Origin: CBDDEI01 sp965226775
GTDB lineage: Bacteria > Chloroflexota > Dehalococcoidia > SHYD01
Length of the DNA: 64,000 nucleotides
Assembly: GCA_965226775.1 (NCBI GenBank)
Contig: CBDDEI010000002.1
Location: 1,550,001 to 1,614,000, forward strand
Direction: 5' to 3'
Shown here: one piece after another, positions 56,262-64,000 of the stretch
Numbering within the stretch: position 1 is the first letter of the stretch
Layout: the number at the start of each line of letters is the position of its first letter
Made by a program: the position numbers and the translations under genes
Notes under the pieces: model-generated
Told to the model about the DNA's origin: nothing
Databases searched by the model: none
What the model saw: the letters and a program-made list of their open reading frames with translations, nothing else

Positions 56262-57524
56262 ATGTACCAAAAGTCTATCCTTCCCAATGGACTGCGCGTT
56301 CTAACTAGCTCTATGCCCCACACGCGCTCAGTTGCGATATCCATCTACATTGGCGCAGGTTCCCGTTATGAGACCGATCCCCAGGCGGGCATCTCCCATT
56401 TTCTGGAGCACATGCTGTTCAAGGGCACCAAGAAGCGCCCGCGACCGGAAGACGTCTCCGGCACCATAGAAAACCTGGGCGGCTCCATCAACGCCGCCAC
56501 GGACAGAGAGCTGACCGTCTACTGGTGCAAGATCGCCAAACCCCACTTTGGTATCGGGATGGACCTGCTGACCGATATGGTGCACCACTCCTCCTTTGTG
56601 CCGGACGAGGTCGAAAAAGAGCGCAAGGTCATCATGGAAGAGCTGAACCAGGTGCAGGACTCCCCCTCTGAGGTCGCGGGTCTCGCCATTGATGAGATTC
56701 TCTGGCCCAACCAGCCCCTTGGTCGTGACGTGGGCGGCAGCAAAGAGACCGTTGGCGCTATCACGCGCCCCATGCTCCTGGACTACCTAGGCCAGCAGTA
56801 CAGCGCCTCGAACGCCGTCGTCAGCGTCGCAGGCAATGTAGAGCATGAAGAGGTGCTGGCAGCTCTGGAGGCTACCCACCCCGACTGGGTTTCCGGCGCA
56901 CCGTCGCCGCTGCATCCCGCCGCCAATGGGCATACAACGCCGCTGCTCAAGATCATCAACCGCAAGACAGAGCAGGCCCACATTTGCGTTGCGTTGCCCG
57001 GTGTGCCCCAGCGGCACCCCGATCGCTACGCGCTATCCATGCTGAACGTTATCCTAGGTGAAGGCATGACGAGCCGCCTCTTCCTGGAGATCCGGGAACG
57101 CCTTGGCCTGGCCTACGATGTGCACAGCTACCTTAGCCACTATGAGGACGCCGGAGCCATTACCGTCTACGCCGGCGTGGATCCCAAGAACGCCGTCGAC
57201 ACTACTAAGGCAATCGTTGAGCAGCTCATGAAGTTGCGCGACGGCCTTAACGAGGACGAACTTTCCCGCGCCAAAGAGCTTGCAAAGGGCAGGCTTCTCC
57301 TCCGCATGGAAGACAGCCGCGCGGTGAGCAGCTGGCTGGGCGGGCAAGAGCTTCTGATGGGCGAAGTGCGTAACGTGGACGATGTTGTTGCCCTGATGGA
57401 CGAGGTCACGACCGAAGACACCAAGCGAGTGGCTGCCGACCTCATCAAGCCGGAATTGCTGCACTTGGCCGTAGTTGGCCCCTTCCGCAGCGACCGCACC
57501 TTCGCAAAAGCCATCGGCGTTTAG
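56262..57524 (+). CDS. M16-family zinc metallopeptidase (processing peptidase-like)
   Basis: A 420-residue intact M16B protein. The inverted zinc motif HFLEH (His46, Glu49, His50) and the distal Glu in KVIMEELNQVQDSP are present. The C-terminal domain holds LFLEIRERLGLAYDVHSYLSH, the substrate-binding Arg/Tyr motif. ATG 56262 follows GAGGAGC. It is a paralogue of the frameshifted gene at 48878-50162. Its partners in the cell are not known. Confidence 0.95.
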   Translation: MYQKSILPNGLRVLTSSMPHTRSVAISIYIGAGSRYETDPQAGISHFLEHMLFKGTKKRPRPEDVSGTIENLGGSINAATDRELTVYWCKIAKPHFGIGMDLLTDMVHHSSFVPDEVEKERKVIMEELNQVQDSPSEVAGLAIDEILWPNQPLGRDVGGSKETVGAITRPMLLDYLGQQYSASNAVVSVAGNVEHEEVLAALEATHPDWVSGAPSPLHPAANGHTTPLLKIINRKTEQAHICVALPGVPQRHPDRYALSMLNVILGEGMTSRLFLEIRERLGLAYDVHSYLSHYEDAGAITVYAGVDPKNAVDTTKAIVEQLMKLRDGLNEDELSRAKELAKGRLLLRMEDSRAVSSWLGGQELLMGEVRNVDDVVALMDEVTTEDTKRVAADLIKPELLHLAVVGPFRSDRTFAKAIGV

Positions 57525-57596
57525 CCACCGCCCGGGGTGTGAGCAGCCGCGAGGATGCCACAGCGCCGTTGATCACAGCACAGCCTATATAGAAAG

Positions 57597-57624
57597 AAGA
57601 GAGCGGCCTTGAGGCCGCTCTCTT
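57597..57624. terminator. Bidirectional rho-independent terminator
   Basis: AAGAGAGCGGCC and GGCCGCTCTCTT form a 12-bp stem with loop TTGA, followed by TGTTGT on the plus strand. It separates the M16 gene from the convergent groEL2. Confidence 0.85.
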
Positions 57625-57648
57625 TGTTGTCTGCTTAGTCCGTTTGGT

Positions 57649-59277
<1,629 letters not shown>

Positions 59278-59345
59278 TGGTGATTCCTCCCTACCTTAGT
59301 GTTTGCGAAATCGCAATTGTTACTTTTGATACCTGCCGAAGCAAG

Positions 59346-59372
59346 TTAGCACTCTATGAGTTTGACTGCTAA
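59346..59372. promoter_or_regulatory. CIRCE operator of groEL2
   Basis: TTAGCACTC, 9 bases, GACTGCTAA: the same one-mismatch right arm as the groES-groEL1 site. HrcA should control both groEL loci. Confidence 0.92.
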
Positions 59373-59382
59373 TTTCTCACCA

Positions 59383-59411
59383 ATCTTAGACTAACTCCTT
59401 TGGATACGCAA
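59383..59411 (-). promoter_or_regulatory. Promoter of groEL2
   Basis: The -10 TAAGAT is identical to that of groES, with a weak -35 TTGCGT 17 bases upstream. The CIRCE site begins about 10 bases downstream of the -10. Confidence 0.6.
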
Positions 59412-59451
59412 GATGTCCCCAGCTTTTTACGTCATCTAATAAGATCGAACG

Positions 59452-59460
59452 TGCTAGACT
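59452..59460 (+). promoter_or_regulatory. Weak extended -10 (TGCTAGACT) before the MGMT gene
   Basis: TGCTAGACT lies 36 bases before ATG 59497, in the divergent gap with groEL2. Confidence 0.35.
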
Positions 59461-59496
59461 AGTACGCGTCATATTCGTCGTAGTCGAGGAGACAGC

Positions 59497-60189
59497 ATGA
59501 CTCATACGCAACGGTACATTAGCTTTCCCACTGAATTCGGCCCCTTCTACGTAGCCTACGACGGAGAAACCGTCCGTTATACGTCCTTCCAAGTAACTGA
59601 AGCTCAGTTCCTTCAGGATGCGCAACCGCATTGCGACGGGGTGCCCATCGCGCAAGCAGATGCTCCTCCAGTCCTGTCCCAAGCCATCCAAGCCACTCTG
59701 GCGGGCAAGGTACCCTTTGATGGGAGACTCTTGGACTTCAGCAAGGTCGCGCCATTCCATCAGAAAGCCCTCAACGTGACTATCGACGTGCCCTGGGGCG
59801 ACGTGCGGCCATACGGCTGGTTGGCCAAGCAGGTGCACGCGCCCAGAGCCGCGCGCGCCGTCGGCTCTGCCATGGCCCGCAACCCCTTTCCATTGCTCAT
59901 CCCGTGCCATCGCATCGTGCGCAGTAATTACACCATCGGCAACTATGGCTGCGGGGGGCAGTCCATCAAGCGCGCGCTGCTGCGCATGGAGGGAGTAGAC
60001 ATCGACGAGCTGGCGCAAGAAGCTGGCGCCGGAATGCGCTACATGAGCAAAGCAGGATCGGAGACCTATTGCATCCTGGGCTGCTCAGCACAGGGCCGCG
60101 ACGCTCAAACACAGCTCATCCTCTTCCCAACTGCAAAAGACGCGGCTCTAGATAACCTTAGCCCCTGCTCAATCTGCCAGCCCGCTTAA
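59497..60189 (+). CDS. O6-alkylguanine-DNA methyltransferase with a C-terminal Ada-type zinc domain
   Basis: A 230-residue DNA repair protein that transfers the alkyl group to its own Cys. The active-site block PCHRIVRSN (Cys137) and the earlier VPWGDVRPYGWLA stretch (helix-turn-helix) are clear. After the family's normal end (about 170) come 50 residues with four Cys spaced C192-x3-C196 and C224-x2-C227 in YCILGCSA and PCSICQP. This is the spacing of the zinc site of E. coli Ada (C38, C42, C69, C72), where one Cys repairs methylphosphotriesters. In Ada that domain is N-terminal; here it is at the C-terminus. There is no AraC-type domain. Confidence 0.9.
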   Translation: MTHTQRYISFPTEFGPFYVAYDGETVRYTSFQVTEAQFLQDAQPHCDGVPIAQADAPPVLSQAIQATLAGKVPFDGRLLDFSKVAPFHQKALNVTIDVPWGDVRPYGWLAKQVHAPRAARAVGSAMARNPFPLLIPCHRIVRSNYTIGNYGCGGQSIKRALLRMEGVDIDELAQEAGAGMRYMSKAGSETYCILGCSAQGRDAQTQLILFPTAKDAALDNLSPCSICQPA

Positions 60190-60426
60190 TCTACATCTGC
60201 CTCAACAGGCTGGAGGCTGGCCTGCCACGGCTACTCCTGATAAAATCGAGCAGCGCAGTTTTTTATGCGAGGAGCCGGTTGACCGGAAGCTCCCTCCACA
60301 AGGCAACCACTAAACCTTGTGTCAACCCCCCACTCACGGTACTATAGTCTCGTTTGCACAATATCTAGCACTCTCTATACCACTAGCTTCTCTATTTAGC
60401 GGTTTCTAAGTAAGGCGGGAAAGCTA

Positions 60427-62058
60427 ATGCGCATCGCTATCGGAACAGATCATGCAGGCTACTCCCTCAAAGAGTTGCTGAAGTCACGCCTCTCGCAAGA
60501 AGGTCACGAGGTCATCGACCTAGGTACCGATAGCGAAGAAGCGGTCGACTATCCCGATATTATCTGCCCCACTGCGGAGCTGGTCGCGCTTGGTCAGGCT
60601 GACCGCGGCATCGTCCTCGGCGGCTCCGGTCAGGGTGAGGCTATCGCGGCTAACAAAGTCCCCGGCGTACGAGCGGCCCTGTGCAACGACCTCTTCACCG
60701 CTCGCCTGAGCCGTGAGCACAACAACGCCAACGTCCTCTCGATGGGTGCGCGGGTCGTCGGCACGGAGCTGGCGTGGGCGATTGTGAGCGCCTGGCTCTC
60801 TACGCCATTCTCCGACGATGAGCGCCACATGCGTCGCATCGGCAAAATTACCGCGGTTGAGCAATCCCGACGCTTCCCCTTGCATGAGGTGGGCGCGCTG
60901 GGCCAGAGTCTCTGGTACGACTACATCCTCCGGGGAGAGCTACGCTCCGGCGCGTTCCGTGCGCTTGTCCGCAAAGGCATCACTGGCGTCACCTCCAACC
61001 CTTCGATTTTCGAGAAGTCTATTGCCGGCACCGAGGACTATGCCGACGACATCGCCGCGGCCGTTGGCCAGGGATGGAGCGGTGATCTGATCCTGGACGG
61101 CTTGACCATGACCGACATCAGGGAAGCCGCCGACCAGCTCCGTCCTGTTTACGACCTCACCGAGAAAGCGGATGGCTACGTTTCCATAGAACTGCCGCCC
61201 GACCTGGCCCACAACACCCACAACTCAATTGAAGCCGGCCAGGACCTCTTCCACCGCTTGAAGCGGGACAACATTATGATCAAGGTACCGGGCACAGCAG
61301 AAGGCGTCCCCGCCGTGGAAGAGCTGATTGCCAGCGGCGTCAACGTGAATATCACCCTCCTCTTCTCTATCGCCCAGTACGAGGCGGTAGCCAACGCCTA
61401 CATCGCCGGACTGGAGCGACGCGAGCGCGCCGGGGAGCCGCTGCACTCGGTAGCCTCCGTAGCCAGCTTCTTCGTGAGTCGTATCGACACCGCTGTGGAC
61501 GCGCAACTCGAAGCACGCATGAGCAACGCTGCGACCGAAGCAGAGCGCATGCAGCTGCGCGGCCTTGCAGGTAAAACCGCCATCGCGAACGCCAAAGTAG
61601 CCTACCAGCGTTTCAACGGTCTCTTCAGCGGTCCCCGCTGGCAGCGTCTGGCAGAGCAGGGCGCACGGCCTCAGCGGCTGCTCTGGGCCAGCACCAGCAC
61701 CAAGAACCCCGCCTACAGGGACGTGCTCTACGTGGAGGAGCTTATCGGTCAGCACACCGTAAACACCGTGCCGCCCGCAACCCTCGACGCGTTCCTGGAC
61801 CACGGCATTGCGCTGCCCACCCTGGAGCGTGGAGCGGCCGAGGCAGAGCAGACGCTTGCGCAGCTACACGCAGCCGGCATTGATCTGGGCGCTGTCACCC
61901 AGCAACTCCAAACCGACGGCATCAAGGCCTTTGCTGATGCCCACAACAACCTGCTGGCCGCCCTGGAGCAAAAACGGCAAGAGCTAAGCACCGGCGCCCG
62001 TCTGGTCGCCAGCCTATCTACGGACGCGCTGCAGCGCCCAGCGCAACGTCCGGAATAG
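60427..62058 (+). CDS. Fusion of ribose-5-phosphate isomerase B and transaldolase
   Basis: A single 543-residue frame. Residues 1-150 are RpiB: GTDHAGYSLKE, GGSGQGEAIAANK (with Glu71 as in the actinobacterial type, where Glu is the base instead of Cys) and EHNNANVLSMGAR. Residues about 153-530 are a transaldolase: ALGQSLWYDYILRGEL at the start and the Schiff-base Lys286 in NIMIKVPGT. The enzymes are both in the non-oxidative pentose phosphate pathway. No stop, start or linker lies between them. ATG 60427 is preceded by AAGGCGGGAAAG. Confidence 0.92.
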   Translation: MRIAIGTDHAGYSLKELLKSRLSQEGHEVIDLGTDSEEAVDYPDIICPTAELVALGQADRGIVLGGSGQGEAIAANKVPGVRAALCNDLFTARLSREHNNANVLSMGARVVGTELAWAIVSAWLSTPFSDDERHMRRIGKITAVEQSRRFPLHEVGALGQSLWYDYILRGELRSGAFRALVRKGITGVTSNPSIFEKSIAGTEDYADDIAAAVGQGWSGDLILDGLTMTDIREAADQLRPVYDLTEKADGYVSIELPPDLAHNTHNSIEAGQDLFHRLKRDNIMIKVPGTAEGVPAVEELIASGVNVNITLLFSIAQYEAVANAYIAGLERRERAGEPLHSVASVASFFVSRIDTAVDAQLEARMSNAATEAERMQLRGLAGKTAIANAKVAYQRFNGLFSGPRWQRLAEQGARPQRLLWASTSTKNPAYRDVLYVEELIGQHTVNTVPPATLDAFLDHGIALPTLERGAAEAEQTLAQLHAAGIDLGAVTQQLQTDGIKAFADAHNNLLAALEQKRQELSTGARLVASLSTDALQRPAQRPE

Positions 62059-62262
62059 TCCTCCTAGACCTGCCTCCAACATAGCCGCCAGGGGTTCCTG
62101 CCCAGGATGAGGAGTAGCGCGCCGTTGCTCGCCTCTTCCGTTCCCACACGGCATTGGCCGCTGCCAGTATAGTGACGCCCGCCCTCGCCTTCTGGCTATC
62201 TGGAGCGGCGATGCTCCTGCGCTCCTATAGTCTCCTCGCGCCTCCTGGCTGACCCATGCCTG

Positions 62263-62271
62263 TGCTATAAT
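62263..62271 (+). promoter_or_regulatory. Extended -10 promoter (TGCTATAAT) for folC
   Basis: A perfect TGCTATAAT lies 51 bases before ATG 62322, after a 200-base gap. The gap itself contains no gene. Confidence 0.65.
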
Positions 62272-62321
62272 TGACAAATCCTACACCCCATGAATGCATA
62301 ACAAGTACTCCAACGCGCACC

Positions 62322-63728
62322 ATGTCTTACCAGCAAGCAGAGGCTTATCTCCACCGGTTCACCAACTACGAAGCGGCTCCGGCGACCACCTACGGCGCGG
62401 AGAACTTTGATCTAAGGCGGATGGAGTCGCTGCTGGAGCTGCTGGGCAACCCCCATCTAGGACGCGTCACCGTCCACATTGCCGGCACCAAGGGCAAGGG
62501 CAGCATCGCTGCCATGACGGCGGCGGTGCTCCAGGTATCAGGCTACCGAACGGGCCTCTTCACTTCGCCGCACCTCTGCACCTTCCGCGAGCGCTTCCGC
62601 ATAGACGGCCAGCCCATCAGCGAGGAGGACTTTGTTGCGCTGGTGGACGTGCTGCAAGAGGCCGTCGAAACCTATCATCAAGCGCCACAGTTCGGACGCC
62701 TCACCACATTCGAGTTGACCACTGCGCTGGCCTTCCTCCACTTCCGCCAGAGTGGCGCGACCGCGCAGGTGCTGGAAGCCGGCATGGGCGGACGCTTGGA
62801 CGCCACTAACGTGGTTCCCCAACCCAATCTCTGCATCATTACGCCCATTAGCTACGACCACACCCAGATCCTGGGCGACACGCTAGAAGCCATCGCTGGC
62901 GAGAAAGCGGGCATCATCAAGCCCGGTGTGCCGGTGGTCATGGCGCAGCAGCCGGAAGAAGCCCGAACCGTCATTGCCCGCCGCTGCTACCAGCAGAACG
63001 CGCCCCTGCTGGACGTCTCTCGCCAGGCACAGTGGTCACGAATGAGCCAGGAACTCGACCTCTCCGGCCAGACCTGCTCCTTCCGGCTAGCTCGCGCGGG
63101 CTATCAGATTTGGTTGCCCCTGCTGGGCAGCGTACAAGTGGAGAATGCAGCCACGGTCATTGTCGCAGCAGAGACGCTACGAGACCGCGGCGTTGAAATT
63201 GCTTACAAAGCCATCGAGCGCGGCCTTGCGGCGGTGCGCTGGCCCGGACGGCTGCAAATCATACAGCAGCGCCCGTTGCTCATCCTGGATGGCGCCCACA
63301 ACGGCGCATCGGCCGCGCGGCTGGATGAAGCCCTAACCCAAGACTTCTCTCACCAAAAGCGCATCCTCGTCATCGGCGTCTCGGCTGATAAGGACCTGGA
63401 TGCCATTGCAGACGCGCTGGCTCCGGCCACCGACCACGTCATCGCCACCAGCGCCAGCGGGCCGCGAGCAGCGTCGCCTGACCTCGTAGCAGCCGCTTTC
63501 GCCTCGCGCGGGGTTGCGACCACCTCTGCTGCGAACGTGAGCGACGCGCTTGCTGCCGCCAACGCCCTAGCTTCGCCGGAAGACCTCATCTGCGTGACTG
63601 GCTCCTTCTTCGTCATTGGAGAGGCGCTCCAAGCGCTAGGAGAAGAGGCAACCGCACAAGCGACCTTCCACTCAATAGAGGCCGCCGCGGACGAGCCACT
63701 GCAACCCCAACTAGAAACCGTATCCTAG
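62322..63728 (+). CDS. folC: Bifunctional folylpolyglutamate/dihydrofolate synthase FolC
   Basis: About 468 residues. The P-loop GTKGKGS (55-61), the Mur-ligase-like centre TAQVLEAGMGGRLDATNVV and SYDHTQILGDTLEAIAGEKAG, and the C-terminal LILDGAHNGASAARLDEAL are all typical. It adds glutamate to folates and may also make dihydrofolate from dihydropteroate. The ATG at 62322 starts the family sequence; the longer frame (TTG, 62271) overlaps the promoter. It is followed by fabF 15 bases later. Confidence 0.94.
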   Translation: MSYQQAEAYLHRFTNYEAAPATTYGAENFDLRRMESLLELLGNPHLGRVTVHIAGTKGKGSIAAMTAAVLQVSGYRTGLFTSPHLCTFRERFRIDGQPISEEDFVALVDVLQEAVETYHQAPQFGRLTTFELTTALAFLHFRQSGATAQVLEAGMGGRLDATNVVPQPNLCIITPISYDHTQILGDTLEAIAGEKAGIIKPGVPVVMAQQPEEARTVIARRCYQQNAPLLDVSRQAQWSRMSQELDLSGQTCSFRLARAGYQIWLPLLGSVQVENAATVIVAAETLRDRGVEIAYKAIERGLAAVRWPGRLQIIQQRPLLILDGAHNGASAARLDEALTQDFSHQKRILVIGVSADKDLDAIADALAPATDHVIATSASGPRAASPDLVAAAFASRGVATTSAANVSDALAAANALASPEDLICVTGSFFVIGEALQALGEEATAQATFHSIEAAADEPLQPQLETVS

Positions 63729-63743
63729 AGACAAGGACAATTC

Positions 63744-64000
63744 ATGGACGCAAATTTCTCCCGCGGCCGCAGAAGAGTGGTGATAACGGGCATGGGCGCG
63801 GTCGCTCCCCTTGGCAATACCGTAGAGGAACTCTGGGACGGCCTAGTGCAAGGCAGATCAGGGTTAGGCCAGATAACGTTATGTAATACTGAAGGCTACC
63901 CTTCGACCATCTCTGGGGAAGTCCACGATTTTGACCCCGCCAAGTATATGGATTTTAAGGCTGCCCGCCGCATGGCCCGCTTCAGCCAGTTTGCCGTGGC
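63744..64000 (+). CDS. fabF: 3-oxoacyl-ACP synthase II (FabF), cut by window edge
   Basis: The first 85 codons only. The start RRRVVITGMGAVAPLGNTVEELWDGLVQGRSG is that of KAS II (beta-ketoacyl-ACP synthase), and the rest (DFDPAKYMDFKAARRMARFSQFAV) also fits. It elongates fatty acids. AAGGACAA precedes ATG 63744. Active-site Cys and His lie beyond the window. Confidence 0.93.
   Translation, partial: MDANFSRGRRRVVITGMGAVAPLGNTVEELWDGLVQGRSGLGQITLCNTEGYPSTISGEVHDFDPAKYMDFKAARRMARFSQFAV

Noticed and set aside
59386..60018. A 210-residue minus-strand frame over the MGMT gene
   Set aside because: Antisense to MGMT, whose catalytic motif is clear; no domain seen.

Overview
This is a GC-rich bacterial chromosome segment, mostly housekeeping genes. 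The best guess is Chloroflexota, perhaps a Dehalococcoidia/SAR202-like lineage, judged from gene style only. The clues are exported enzymes with Pro/Thr-rich linkers (PTPTP type), two groEL genes under HrcA-type CIRCE operators, a terminator T-box on ileS, TGCTATAAT-like extended -10 promoters, and a catabolic stretch of MFS transporters, an amidohydrolase and class II aldolases. No phage, CRISPR array, IS element, rRNA or tRNA was recognised; a lone tyrosine recombinase sits beside a repeat-rich intergenic region.

Layout. 1-7 kb: a partial peroxiredoxin, 1.2 kb of intergenic DNA carrying a nested-palindrome repeat, the recombinase, small proteins, then a minus-strand group of dapL, an AbrB-type antitoxin, a Doc/Fic-fold protein that has lost its catalytic motif, and hflX. 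7-13 kb: a zinc-ribbon membrane protein, a BioD-like/DRTGG protein, XdhC, a methyltransferase, a class A PBP and an SGNH hydrolase. 13-20 kb: groES-groEL1 with promoter and CIRCE, two small proteins and T-box-ileS. 20-26 kb: an alpha/beta hydrolase and a minus-strand set of exported enzymes (PGRP-type amidase, HtrA, S8 protease). 26-32 kb: two MFS transporters, an amidohydrolase and two class II aldolases. 32-41.5 kb: a zincin, mnmE, an orphan NorD-like VWA protein, purQ-purL and yqeY. 41.5-45.5 kb: ECF sigma, anti-sigma and an ABC-2 exporter. 45.5-54.8 kb: Nudix, queG, M28 and M16 peptidases, pth, tyrS, ribF, a glycosyltransferase and VanZ. 54.9-64 kb: aroF, an intact M16 peptidase, groEL2, an O6-alkylguanine transferase with an Ada-type zinc module at its C-terminus, a ribose-5-phosphate isomerase B-transaldolase fusion, folC and partial fabF.

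Points that stand out are the MGMT-Ada C-terminal module, the RpiB-transaldolase fusion, the Doc-like protein with no catalytic residues, a dispersed repeat with a fixed linker, a roughly 110-nt possible structured element near 32.2 kb, and a recurrent defect. In ileS, purQ, the first M16 gene and pth, removing one base restores the expected family C-terminus; purL looks the same at its N-terminus. All five are +1 shifts, so either the assembly has systematic single-base insertions or these genes really are shifted.

All calls come from reading the sequence and from remembered family features. No database search, structure prediction or alignment program was run.
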